Shown here: piece by piece, positions 1 to 8,201 of the stretch
Numbering within the stretch: the stretch's first letter is position 1
Layout: the number at the start of each line of letters is the position of its first letter
Assembly: GCA_902805655.1 (NCBI GenBank)
Contig: CADCTF010000087.1
Location: forward strand, 1-64,000
Origin: an uncultured Acidimicrobiales bacterium
GTDB taxonomy: Bacteria; Actinomycetota; Acidimicrobiia; Acidimicrobiales; CADCTF01
Direction of reading: 5' to 3'
Length of the DNA: 64,000 nucleotides
Made by a program: the position numbers and the translations under genes
Notes under the pieces: generated by a model
Seen by the model: only the letters and a program-made list of their open reading frames with translations
What the model was told of the DNA's origin: nothing
Database searches by the model: none

Positions 1-1426
1 CGGCGGCCAGCTCGGGTGACGGGTCGATGCCGGGCTTGACCTGCACGACGGCCCGCACCTCCTCGCCCCAGTCCGAGTTCGGGACGCCGACGGTCGCCAC
101 GTCCGCCACGGCCGGGTGCTGCAGCAGCACGCCGTCGACCTCCACCGGGTAGATGTTCACGCCTCCGGAGATGATCAGGTCGGCGCTGCGCCCGGTGAGG
201 AAGAGGTAGTCGTCCTCGTCGAAGTAGCCCATGTCGCCGAGGGTGAAGAAGTCACCCTTGTAGGCGCTGGCCGTCTTGGCCTGGTCGTTGTGATACACGA
301 AGCCTCCGGCGTCGGGCTTCTTCATGTAGACGGTGCCCACGACTCCCGGCGGGCACTTCTTGCCCTCCTCGTCCCACACCTCGACCGTCTGGCCCACGCC
401 GGCCCGGCCGACGGTGCCGGGCTTCTTCAGCCACTCCTCGGGGCCGACGGTGGTACCCCCGCCCTCGGTGGCGGCGTAGTACTCGTAGATCACCGGCCCC
501 CACCAGTCCATCATCGCCTGCTTCACCTCGACCGGGCAGGGGGCGGCCCCGTGCATGACCTGGCGGAGGGACGACACGTCGTACTTGTTGCGGACCTCCT
601 CGGGCAGGGCGAGGAGGCGGTGGAACATGGTGGCCACCATGTGGGTGTGGGTGACCTTGTGCTCGTCGATGAGGCGCAGGGTCTCCTCGGGGTCCCAGCC
701 GTCCATCATCACGATGGTGACGCCGGCGGCGATTGGGGCCACGACCGACTGGGCGTAGGGGGCGGCGTGGTAGGCCGGCCCGGTCAGGAGGTGGACGTCG
801 CCCTCGCGATAGGCCCGCTTGGGGTCCCGTGCCGTCTCGATCGTGGTCTGGCTGGCCGCCCCGCCGGGAGGGCGCTTGACGCCCTTCGGACGGCCGGTCG
901 TGCCGGACGTGTAGAGCATGGCCGAGCCGGAGACGGGATCGTCGATGTCCTCGGGTGACTCCTCGGCCAGCACCTCCTCGTACCGCTCGAAGCCCTCGAT
1001 GTCGCCGCCGATGGCCAGCTTGGCCACCAGCCGAGGCGCAGACTTGGCGGCTTCCGCCGCGGCCTGGCCGAAGCGGGCGTCGGCGATGAACACCGTGGCC
1101 TCGCAGTCGTTGAGGATGTAGGCCATCTCCTCGCCGGTGAGGTGCCAGTTCAGGAGGGTGCTGCGCAGGCCGGTGCGGCTGGCCGCGTTCAGGGTCTCGG
1201 AGAACTCGGCCCGGTTGGAGCAGGCTAGGGCCAGGCCGTCGCCGGCCTCGGCACCCCGGCGGCGCACCGCTCGAGCCAGCTGGTTCGCCGCCGCGTTCAG
1301 CTCGGCGTAGGTGCGGTTGCCGTGGGGCGAGATGATGGCCAGTCGGTCGGGCACCGTACGTGCCCACCAGGCCAGTCCCATGCCCACACTGGCCAGCTGC
1401 CGACGTTCCGTGATCGTCTCGCTCAT
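1..1426 (-). CDS. Acyl-CoA synthetase / AMP-dependent ligase, 3' end outside window
   Basis: Activates a fatty or other carboxylic acid to its acyl-CoA through an acyl-adenylate. The first 475 codons are in the window. The start ATG (1424-1426) follows a G-rich ribosome-binding stretch, and the protein opens MSETITERRQ. The AMP-binding P-loop LYTSGTTGRPKG is near residues 171-182, the YEYYAATEGGG adenine-binding motif near 312, and TGRSADLIISGGVNIYP, the hinge before the small C-terminal domain, near 415. The catalytic lysine domain lies past the window edge. The gene is last in a minus-strand run after fabZ and the zinc-ribbon gene, so a role in lipid metabolism is plausible. The substrate cannot be told; long-chain FadD and aryl-CoA ligases look alike here. 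Confidence 0.9.
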   Translation of the reverse strand, partial: MSETITERRQLASVGMGLAWWARTVPDRLAIISPHGNRTYAELNAAANQLARAVRRRGAEAGDGLALACSNRAEFSETLNAASRTGLRSTLLNWHLTGEEMAYILNDCEATVFIADARFGQAAAEAAKSAPRLVAKLAIGGDIEGFERYEEVLAEESPEDIDDPVSGSAMLYTSGTTGRPKGVKRPPGGAASQTTIETARDPKRAYREGDVHLLTGPAYHAAPYAQSVVAPIAAGVTIVMMDGWDPEETLRLIDEHKVTHTHMVATMFHRLLALPEEVRNKYDVSSLRQVMHGAAPCPVEVKQAMMDWWGPVIYEYYAATEGGGTTVGPEEWLKKPGTVGRAGVGQTVEVWDEEGKKCPPGVVGTVYMKKPDAGGFVYHNDQAKTASAYKGDFFTLGDMGYFDEDDYLFLTGRSADLIISGGVNIYPVEVDGVLLQHPAVADVATVGVPNSDWGEEVRAVVQVKPGIDPSPELAA

Positions 1427-1485
1427 GTCCCCCCCGGGAGTCGTGGCCGCCTCGCGGCTGCCCCATTCAACACCAGATGCACCGC

Positions 1486-1689
1486 TCAGTCCTTGGTGGC
1501 CACCTGGTTCGGCACGACGTTCATCTTGGGCTCGTAGGCCGCCACCTCGATGTCGTGCGCCACCCCTCCCACGTCGGCGCGCAGCTGCTGTCGACACCTC
1601 GTGCACGGGCCGTAGAAGCGCTCGGCCGCGCCGGTGCCACAGCGCGGGCACGTGAAGTCCAGGGGGTTCAGATCGGCCATGACCGCCAT
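1486..1689 (-). CDS. Small zinc-ribbon protein, unknown function
   Basis: A 67-residue protein with two Cys pairs, CPRCG near residue 15 and CTRC near 30, which is a typical zinc-ribbon layout. The rest has no recognisable fold. It starts 10 nt after the fabZ stop codon, so it is probably co-translated with fabZ. A second in-frame ATG at 1680 would remove three residues, and neither start has a clear ribosome binding site. I do not recognise the family. Its place between fabZ and an acyl-CoA synthetase suggests a link to lipid metabolism, but that is inference only. Confidence 0.65.
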   Translation of the reverse strand: MAVMADLNPLDFTCPRCGTGAAERFYGPCTRCRQQLRADVGGVAHDIEVAAYEPKMNVVPNQVATKD

Positions 1690-1699
1690 GGTGGCCCGC

Positions 1700-2161
1700 T
1701 CAGGCCGGCATCGGGGCGATGACGAAGAAGATGCGGGCGTCGCAGCAGCGCTCGCCGTCGACGGTCGCCCGTCCCTGCCCCCAGCCGGCCCGTGCCGACA
1801 GGCGCTCGAGGGTGACGTCGAGGCGCAGCTCGTCGCCCGGCTTCACCTGACGCCGGAACCGCACACCCTCCACCCCCCCGAAGAGCGGCAGCTTCCCGGC
1901 GTAGCGCTCGTCCGACAGCAGGGCGATGGCACCGGCCTGGGCGAGCGCCTCCAGCTGGATCACACCAGGAAGCACCGGGTTGCCCGGGAAGTGGCCGGCC
2001 AGGAAGTCCTCCTCACCCGTCACGGAGTAGCGAGCGGAGATGGACACGCCCGGCTCGCACTCGGAGACTGCGGTCACGAAGCGGAACGGCGGGCGGTGGG
2101 GCAGCAGGGCGATGCGCGGGTCGAGCCCGGTGGTGTGGGGAGCCTCGGCGGGGTCGGTCAT
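1700..2161 (-). CDS. fabZ: (3R)-hydroxyacyl-ACP dehydratase, FabZ family
   Basis: Removes water from 3-hydroxyacyl-ACP to give trans-2-enoyl-ACP in type II fatty-acid synthesis. The 153-residue length is normal for the hot-dog-fold family. LLPHRPPFRFV near residue 19 and GHFPGNPVLPGV near 56 match the family; the His of GHFPG and the Glu of QLEALAQAG are the expected catalytic pair. The gene is divergent from fabD, with about 115 nt between the likely starts. This dehydratase completes the elongation cycle encoded by the plus-strand fab genes. FabA-type isomerase activity cannot be excluded by sequence but is less likely without a fabB partner. Confidence 0.92.
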   Translation of the reverse strand: MTDPAEAPHTTGLDPRIALLPHRPPFRFVTAVSECEPGVSISARYSVTGEEDFLAGHFPGNPVLPGVIQLEALAQAGAIALLSDERYAGKLPLFGGVEGVRFRRQVKPGDELRLDVTLERLSARAGWGQGRATVDGERCCDARIFFVIAPMPA

Positions 2162-2275
2162 GGAAGCAGCATGCCGCGGCCCTGCCTGAGTCCCCGATCG
2201 CCCCGAACTCCGTGTGTAACCATGGGCCGCAGCGGGCAGTCAAACGACTACCTCGACCGGGCGGAGGACTTCGTT

Positions 2276-3220
2276 TTGGGCATTGCCGTTATCTTTCCGG
2301 GCCAGGGAGCCCAGGCGCCGGCGTTGGGTGCCCCCTGGGTCGACTCCCCGGCCTGGGACCTGGTCGGCCGGGCCGAGAAGGCCTGCGACGAGCCGCTCGA
2401 GCAGCTGCTCCTGTCGGCACCGGCGGAGGACCTGGCCCGCACCCGCGAGGCGCAGCTTGTGGTCTTCCTCGCCTCGCTCCTGGCCTGGGAGACGGCTCGC
2501 GACGGGCTGGAGGCGGAAGGCATCGTCGCCTTCGCCGGCCACTCGCTCGGCCAGATCACCGCACTCGTGGCGGCCGGCGCTCTGCCCTTCGAGGATGGCG
2601 TTCGCCTGGCTGCCCGGCGGGCACGCGCCACCCAGGATGCGGCCGACGCCCGCCCCGGCCGCCTCGCCGCCCTGCTCGGCGCCACCCTCGAGCAGGCGGA
2701 GGATGCCTGCACCGCCGCTCCCGACGGGTGCTGGGTTGCAAACGAGAACGCTCCCGGCCAGGTCGTCATCGGTGGCACGCCCGAGGGCCTCGAGGCCGGC
2801 ACCGCCCGCGCCCGGGAGATCGGCATCCGCAAGGTGATCGCCCTCAACGTCGGCGGCGCCTTCCACACGCCCCTCATGGCCGCGGCGGTCGACGCCCTGT
2901 ACCCCGACCTCACGTCCGCCCCGTTCGTGGACACCACCCGCCCCGTGCTGTCGAACCCCGACGCCGGGGCGTACACCGACGCGGCCGGTTGGCCGGCGAG
3001 GCTGACCGACCAGCTGGTGCGCCCGGTGCGGTGGGCGGCGACCATGACGACGCTCACCGGCCTGGGCGCCACCACGTTCGTGGAGGTCGGCCCCGGCACC
3101 ACGCTCACCGGGTTGGCCAAGCGCGGCGCGCCCGACGTGGCCCTGCGCAACCTGGCCACCCCGTCCGACATCACGCCGCCGAACAGCAACCGGTCCGACA
3201 GCTCCAGGGAGGTCTCCTGA
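2276..3220 (+). CDS. fabD: Malonyl-CoA:ACP transacylase
   Basis: Moves malonyl from CoA to ACP to supply the condensing enzymes. I chose the TTG at 2276 because GGAGG at 2263-2267 sits 8 nt upstream and the product then opens MGIAVIFPGQGAQ, as FabD proteins do. An in-frame ATG at 2222 would add 18 residues without family support. The nucleophile elbow GHSLG (Ser90) and the catalytic His of GGAFHTPL (His197) are present, and the 314-residue length is normal. It heads the plus-strand fatty-acid operon, and its TGA overlaps the ATG of the next gene. Confidence 0.92.
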   Translation: MGIAVIFPGQGAQAPALGAPWVDSPAWDLVGRAEKACDEPLEQLLLSAPAEDLARTREAQLVVFLASLLAWETARDGLEAEGIVAFAGHSLGQITALVAAGALPFEDGVRLAARRARATQDAADARPGRLAALLGATLEQAEDACTAAPDGCWVANENAPGQVVIGGTPEGLEAGTARAREIGIRKVIALNVGGAFHTPLMAAAVDALYPDLTSAPFVDTTRPVLSNPDAGAYTDAAGWPARLTDQLVRPVRWAATMTTLTGLGATTFVEVGPGTTLTGLAKRGAPDVALRNLATPSDITPPNSNRSDSSREVS

Positions 3221-3504
3221 TGGAACCTGCGACCCCAGCCGACCCAGGTGAGGACCTCATGGTGCTCGAACGGGTCATCGTCTCCCCCGGTGTCGGCGTC
3301 TTCCACCCGCTCGAGGTGGCCGAGGTGATCGAGCCCGGCCACGTCGTCGAGGCCGGCCAGCCCATCGGCACCATCGAGCGGTCGGGCATCACCACCCGTG
3401 TGATGAGCCCGTTCCGGGGCATCCTCATGGGCATGCTGGCCCACACCGGCGAACGCGTGCGCGAAGGCCAGCCCGTCGCCTGGTTGCGGGCGGCAGCAGC
3501 ATGA
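3220..3504 (+). CDS. Biotinyl/lipoyl-like domain protein lacking the attachment lysine
   Basis: A 94-residue protein that is almost only a biotinyl/lipoyl fold. It has paired half-repeats, with VIEPGHVVEAGQPIGTIE in the first half and GERVREGQPVAWL in the second, as in the carrier domain of acetyl-CoA carboxylase. The hairpin that should carry EAMKM reads IERSGITTRVMSP: the biotin-accepting Lys aligns with Gly and no Lys occurs in the protein. It therefore cannot be biotinylated in the normal way. The ATG overlaps the fabD stop and the TGA overlaps fabH, so expression is coupled. It may be a structural or scaffolding relic of BCCP, or may bind a partner such as the carboxyltransferase encoded downstream. 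The function is unknown. Confidence 0.75.
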   Translation: MEPATPADPGEDLMVLERVIVSPGVGVFHPLEVAEVIEPGHVVEAGQPIGTIERSGITTRVMSPFRGILMGMLAHTGERVREGQPVAWLRAAAA

Positions 3505-4508
3505 GCGCCACCAGCTCCATCGCGGTGGCCGGCTGGGGCTCCTACGTCCCCGAGCGCGTGGTCACCAACGCCGAGCTCGAGCTGACGCTCGACACCAGTG
3601 ACCAGTGGATCACCGAGCGCACGGGCATCCGTGAACGCCATTGGGTCGGCCCGGGTGAGTCCACCGCCACCATCGCCATCGAGGCCGGGGCCGGCGCCGT
3701 CAAGGACGCCGGGCTCACGCCGTCCGACATCGACCTGGTCATCGTGGCCACCACCACGCCCGACCAGCTCATCCCGTCGACGGCGTCCTTCGTGGCCGAC
3801 GGCCTGGGCATGACCTGTGGCTCGTTCGACCTCAACGCCGCCTGCGCCGGGTTCGCCTACTCCGTCGTGGTCGGCGGGTCGATGATCGCGGCCGGCGGCT
3901 CGAAGAACGTGCTGGTGATCGGGGCGGAGACGCTCAGCCGCTTCATCAACCCCGAAGACCGGGGAACCGCCATCATCTTCGCCGACGGGGCCGGCGCCGC
4001 CGTGCTGCGAGCCAGTGAGGACAAGGGTTCCGAGGCTCCGGGCCTGCTGTCGTGGGACCTCGGGTGCGACGGCTCGCTGGCGTCGCTCATCGAGGTGCGG
4101 GGCGGCGGCAGCCGCAGCCCCTTCACCGCCGACAGCCTCATGGCCGGTGACCAGTTCATCCGCATGCAGGGCAACGAGGTCTTCCGCCGAGCGGTCCGAG
4201 CAGTCGTGGACTCGGCCACCAACGTGCTCAACGGAGCCGGCCTCACCGCGGCCGACGTCGACCTGTTCGTGCCCCACCAGGCCAACGTGCGCATCGTCGA
4301 CGCGGTCAACTCGCGCCTCGGCATCCCCATGGAGAAGACGGTCGTCAACATCGACCGCTTCGGCAACACGTCGGCCGCGTCGATCCCCCTCGCCATCGTC
4401 GACGCCATCGAGGCCGGCCGGCTGCACGACGGCGACCTGGTGCTGCTGTCGGGGTTCGGCGCCGGCATGACGTGGGCCAGCGTGCTCATGCGCTGGGGCA
4501 GCCGGTGA
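3501..4508 (+). CDS. fabH: 3-oxoacyl-ACP synthase III
   Basis: Starts fatty-acid synthesis by condensing an acyl-CoA primer with malonyl-ACP. The 335-residue thiolase-fold protein has the full triad: Cys115 in NAACAG, His259 in VPHQAN and Asn289 in FGNTSAAS. TSDQWITERTGI near residue 32 is the usual FabH N-terminal signature. The start overlaps the biotinyl-like gene by four bases, and fabG begins at the fabH stop. Primer choice (acetyl, branched or long) cannot be read from the sequence. Confidence 0.94.
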   Translation: MSATSSIAVAGWGSYVPERVVTNAELELTLDTSDQWITERTGIRERHWVGPGESTATIAIEAGAGAVKDAGLTPSDIDLVIVATTTPDQLIPSTASFVADGLGMTCGSFDLNAACAGFAYSVVVGGSMIAAGGSKNVLVIGAETLSRFINPEDRGTAIIFADGAGAAVLRASEDKGSEAPGLLSWDLGCDGSLASLIEVRGGGSRSPFTADSLMAGDQFIRMQGNEVFRRAVRAVVDSATNVLNGAGLTAADVDLFVPHQANVRIVDAVNSRLGIPMEKTVVNIDRFGNTSAASIPLAIVDAIEAGRLHDGDLVLLSGFGAGMTWASVLMRWGSR

Positions 4509-5245
4509 CCCGCACCGCCTTCGTCACCGGCGCCTCCGGTGGCATCGGCCGGGCCGTGGCCGTGGCCCTGGCCGAGGCCGGTCATGCCGTAGGCGTGGGC
4601 TGGTCGGGCAACGAGGAGGCGGGCCGCTCGACGTGCAAGGAGGTCGAGGCCGCCGGCGCCGCCACCTTCGGCGTGGCCGTCGACGTGGCCGAACCTGCCT
4701 CCGTCGACTCGGCGTTCGGGGAGATCGAGGCGGCCCTCGGCCCGGTCGAGATCCTCGTCAACAACGCCGGCATCACGCGGGACGGGCTGCTGATGCGCAT
4801 GAGCGACGAGGACTGGCAGCGCGTGCTGCGCACCAACCTCGACGGCGCCTTCCACACGATGCGGCGGGCCACCCCGAAGATGCTGCGGGCCCGCTACGGC
4901 CGCATCGTCAACGTCGGCTCGGTCGTGGGCTCGATCGGCGGGCCCGGTCAGGCCAACTACTCCGCGGCCAAGGCCGGCCTCATCGGCCTGAGCCGGGCCA
5001 CCGCCCGCGAGCTCGCCAGCCGGGGCATCACCTGCAACGTGGTTGCTCCGGGGCCGATCACCACGGCCATGACCGACGCCCTTCCCGAGGCCCGACGCAC
5101 CGAGATGACCACCCAGGTTCCCCTCGGCCGCTTCGGTGCTGCGGAGGAGGTGGCTGCCGCCGTAGCCTTCCTCTGCTCTGATTCCGCCGGCTACATCACC
5201 GGGGCCGTTCTCCCGGTCGATGGTGGCCTCGGCATGGGTCACTAA
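4505..5245 (+). CDS. fabG: 3-oxoacyl-ACP reductase
   Basis: NADPH-dependent reduction of 3-oxoacyl-ACP to 3-hydroxyacyl-ACP. It is a short-chain dehydrogenase of 246 residues with the cofactor loop TGASGGIG near residue 8, NNAGIT near 84, and the Ser-Tyr-Lys catalytic set in GSVVGSIGGPGQANYSAAK. I chose the GTG at 4505 because it overlaps the fabH stop codon and gives the usual N-terminus MTRTAFVTGASGG. The position between fabH and acpP supports fabG rather than a general dehydrogenase. Confidence 0.92.
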   Translation: MTRTAFVTGASGGIGRAVAVALAEAGHAVGVGWSGNEEAGRSTCKEVEAAGAATFGVAVDVAEPASVDSAFGEIEAALGPVEILVNNAGITRDGLLMRMSDEDWQRVLRTNLDGAFHTMRRATPKMLRARYGRIVNVGSVVGSIGGPGQANYSAAKAGLIGLSRATARELASRGITCNVVAPGPITTAMTDALPEARRTEMTTQVPLGRFGAAEEVAAAVAFLCSDSAGYITGAVLPVDGGLGMGH

Positions 5246-5280
5246 GACCCCAACCCGTTCCCTACAGGAGGACATCTCTC

Positions 5281-5532
5281 ATGGACCGCGACGCCATCTT
5301 CGCCACCCTCAAAGAAGCAGCCGCCGAGGTGCTCGGCGTGGAGGAGAGCGCCGTCACCGAGGAGGCCCGCTTCAAGGACGATCTCGACGCGGACAGCCTC
5401 GATCTCGTGGAGTTCGTGATGGCCCTCGAGGAGCGGCTCGACATCTCCGTTCCGGAGGAAGAGCTGGAAGGGGTGGAGACGGTGAAGCACGCCCTCGACC
5501 TGGTGGCCGGAAAGGTGGCAGCGAAGGCATGA
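5281..5532 (+). CDS. acpP: Acyl carrier protein
   Basis: The 83-residue acidic carrier that holds growing acyl chains on a phosphopantetheine arm. The attachment serine is Ser39 in DLDADSLDLVE. A strong AGGAGG ribosome binding site lies just upstream of the ATG, unlike the coupled neighbours, which fits the high ACP levels cells need. Its stop codon overlaps the fabF start (ATGA). Confidence 0.95.
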   Translation: MDRDAIFATLKEAAAEVLGVEESAVTEEARFKDDLDADSLDLVEFVMALEERLDISVPEEELEGVETVKHALDLVAGKVAAKA

Positions 5533-6788
5533 CGAACGAAGCTCAGGACCACCTCGGACGACCTCGTGTCGTCGTCACCGGCATGGGAGTCAAGTCCCCC
5601 GCCGGCAACGATCTCGACACGTTCTGGTCGACCCTGCTGGCGGCCGAGTCGCAGGCCGCACCATGGACGCAGGTCGACCCCGACCGCGTGCCCGTCAAGT
5701 TCGGTTGCGAGGTGAAGGACCTCGACGCCGGCGCCTACCTGAACTCGAAGGAGGTGCGGCGCCAGGACCGTGTCGCCCTGATGGCCTTCATGTCCGCCGT
5801 CGACGCGGCCAAGCAGGCCGGTGACCTCGGTGCGGACCCGGCCCGCTGTGGCGTGGTCGTCGGCACCGGCGTGGGCGGACTGCAGACCCTCGAGGCCCAG
5901 ATCAACCTGTATCAGGAGAAGGGCGCCGACCGAGTCAGCCCGTTCCTGGTGCCCATGATGATGACCAACGCCAGCGCCGGGTTGATCTCCATCCAGTTCG
6001 GCTGGACGGGCCCGAGCCTGTGCGTCACCACCGCCTGCGCCGCGGGTAGCAACGCCCTCGGCGAGGGCGCCCGCCTCATCCGCGACGGCTCGGCCGACGT
6101 GGTGCTGGCCGGTGGCGCCGAGTGCGCGATCACACCGACGGCCATCTCCGCCTTCGCCCGCATGACGGCGCTGTCCACCCGCAACGACGACCCGAAGCGG
6201 GCGTCGCGTCCCTTCGACGCCGGCCGCGACGGCTTCGTCATGGGCGAGGGCGCCGGCTTCGTCGTGCTCGAGACCTACGAGCGGGCTGTCGCCCGGGGCG
6301 CCACCATCCTCGGCGAGATCGCCGGGTACGGCCGCAACTGCGACGCCTTCCACATCACCTCGCCGTCGCCGGGCGGCGCCGGGGCCGTGGCCTGCATGAC
6401 CCAGGCGCTGGAGGACGCAGGCCTCGAGCCTTCGGCCATCAGCCACGTCAACGCCCACGGCACCTCCACCCCGCCCAATGACGCAGCCGAGTCCGAGGCC
6501 TGCCAGAAGGTGTTCGGTGGAACGACGCCGCCGGTCACGTCCAGCAAGGGCGTCACCGGGCACACCATCGGGGCCGCCGGTGCCATCGAGGCCATCGCCA
6601 CCCTGCTCGCCCTGCGCGAGCGCACGGTGCCTCCGGTGGCCAACTACGAGACCCCCGACCCGGAGATCTCGGCCGACATCGTGCACGGCTCGCCGCGCCA
6701 GGTGGAAGGCGACGCCGCCCTCTCGAACTCGTTTGGCTTCGGCGGGCACAACGCCTCGCTGGTGCTGCGCCTGCCGGCAACGGCCTGA
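5529..6788 (+). CDS. fabF: 3-oxoacyl-ACP synthase II
   Basis: Elongating condensing enzyme that joins acyl-ACP and malonyl-ACP with loss of CO2. The 419-residue protein carries the Cys-His-His triad: Cys170 in VTTACAAGSNA, His310 in NAHGTST and His345 in VTGHTIGAAG. FGFGGHN near the C-terminus is also typical. It begins inside the acpP stop codon. KasA/KasB-type long-chain function is possible, but chain length cannot be told from these motifs. Confidence 0.94.
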   Translation: MTNEAQDHLGRPRVVVTGMGVKSPAGNDLDTFWSTLLAAESQAAPWTQVDPDRVPVKFGCEVKDLDAGAYLNSKEVRRQDRVALMAFMSAVDAAKQAGDLGADPARCGVVVGTGVGGLQTLEAQINLYQEKGADRVSPFLVPMMMTNASAGLISIQFGWTGPSLCVTTACAAGSNALGEGARLIRDGSADVVLAGGAECAITPTAISAFARMTALSTRNDDPKRASRPFDAGRDGFVMGEGAGFVVLETYERAVARGATILGEIAGYGRNCDAFHITSPSPGGAGAVACMTQALEDAGLEPSAISHVNAHGTSTPPNDAAESEACQKVFGGTTPPVTSSKGVTGHTIGAAGAIEAIATLLALRERTVPPVANYETPDPEISADIVHGSPRQVEGDAALSNSFGFGGHNASLVLRLPATA

Positions 6789-6798
6789 CCACCGAACG

Positions 6799-8178
6799 GT
6801 GACATCGCCGGTCCTGCCCATCGCCACTGAGCGGGGCTCGGCGGTTCACGCCGAGATCAGCCGCCTCCACGGCGACGGTGCCCTCGTGGGGCACTTCCGC
6901 CTCCAGGGCGGCAAGCACCGCGGGGCCATCGGACCAGCGGAGGGCGCCACCATCCAGCGTCTGGTGGATGCCGCGGTCGGGGCCGGCGTGCCGATCGTGG
7001 GCGTTCTGGCCACGTCCGGAGCCGACGTCAGTGAAGGGGTGGCGTCGCTTCACGCGTGGGGTTGCGTGGCTCGCAGCCTGGCGTACGCCTCGGGTGTCGT
7101 GCCCATCGTCCTCGCCGTCGTCGGCCCGTGCGTGAGCGGGCCGGCCCTGCTGCTCGGCCTGGCCGATGCCGTCGTTATGACTCCCGAGACGCTGGCCTAC
7201 GTCAGCGGCGCAGAGGCGGTGGCGCGCTTCACAGGTGTGACCGTCTCACGGGAGGCGCTGGGTGGCTCGGCGGCCCATGCCCTGCGCAGCGGCGTGGCCA
7301 GCCTGCTGGCCGAGGACGAGGAGGACGCGGTGCACGCCGTGGCCGAGATCCTCTCGTACCTGCCGGCCAACAACTTGATGCACCCGCCGTACGAGGCCAC
7401 CTACGACGAGGGTGACCGGCTGTCCCGGCGGGCCGCCTCGGTGGTGCCGGCGTCCGCCATGGCGTCCTACGACGTGCGCGACGTGGTGGGTGACATCGTC
7501 GACTCCCACTCCATGCTCGAGCTGCGCGAGCGCCACGCACCGAATCTCGTCACCGCCCTCGCCCGCATCGACGGCCACCCCGTCGGCGTCGTCGCCAACC
7601 AGCCCAACCAGCTGGCCGGCACCCTCGACATCGAGGCCGCCCAGAAGGGCGCGGCCTTCGTGCAGTGGTGCGACTCGTTCGGGCTGCCCCTGGTGACCTT
7701 CGTCGACACGCCCGGCTTCCAGCCCGGGAAGGACATCGAGTGGCGCGGCATGATCCGCAAGGGCGCCCAGCTCGTGCATGCGTACGCCGAGGCCACCAGC
7801 CCGCGGCTGTGCGTCGTGCTGCGCAAGGCCTATGGCGGGGCGTACATCGTGATGGACTGCAAGACCATGGGCAGCGACCTGTGCATCGCCTGGCCCCAGG
7901 CCGAGCTCGCCGTGATGGGCGCCACCGGGGCGGTGCAGATCCTGCACGGCCGGCGCCTGCTGCAGCTCAACCCGCAGGCGGCCGACGACGAGCGAGCTGC
8001 GCTCATCGCCGAGTACCAGGCGCAGTACCTCACCCCGGCGGTGGCGGCCGAGCGGGGCTACATCGACGCGGTCATCGACCCGGCCGACACCCGACGGGTG
8101 CTCTCCGGCGCGCTGGCCGCGCTGATCGACAAGCGGGACAACAGCCCCAAACGGCGCCACGCCAACGGCCCGCTCTGA
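6799..8178 (+). CDS. Acyl-CoA carboxylase carboxyltransferase subunit (AccD/PccB type)
   Basis: Carboxyltransferase half of an acetyl- or propionyl-CoA carboxylase, moving CO2 from carboxybiotin to the acyl-CoA. At 459 residues it is shorter than most PccB/AccD5 proteins (about 510-550), mainly at the N-terminus. The two crotonase-like halves are visible, with VVGPCVSGPALLLGLAD in the first and FVDTPGFQPGKDIE and KAYGGAYIVMD in the second. The GTG start lies 10 nt after fabF. No biotin carboxylase or standard BCCP gene is in the window; the nearby biotinyl-like protein lacks its lysine, so the biotin partner must be elsewhere. It probably supplies malonyl-CoA to this locus. Confidence 0.85.
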   Translation: MTSPVLPIATERGSAVHAEISRLHGDGALVGHFRLQGGKHRGAIGPAEGATIQRLVDAAVGAGVPIVGVLATSGADVSEGVASLHAWGCVARSLAYASGVVPIVLAVVGPCVSGPALLLGLADAVVMTPETLAYVSGAEAVARFTGVTVSREALGGSAAHALRSGVASLLAEDEEDAVHAVAEILSYLPANNLMHPPYEATYDEGDRLSRRAASVVPASAMASYDVRDVVGDIVDSHSMLELRERHAPNLVTALARIDGHPVGVVANQPNQLAGTLDIEAAQKGAAFVQWCDSFGLPLVTFVDTPGFQPGKDIEWRGMIRKGAQLVHAYAEATSPRLCVVLRKAYGGAYIVMDCKTMGSDLCIAWPQAELAVMGATGAVQILHGRRLLQLNPQAADDERAALIAEYQAQYLTPAVAAERGYIDAVIDPADTRRVLSGALAALIDKRDNSPKRRHANGPL

Positions 8179-8201
8179 ACGAACGAGACCAAGGACAACG
8201 C

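Noticed and set aside
1634-2275. An N-terminal extension of fabD of about 200 codons
   Set aside because: It runs antisense through fabZ and the zinc-ribbon gene. The TTG at 2276 has a proper ribosome site and gives the family N-terminus.
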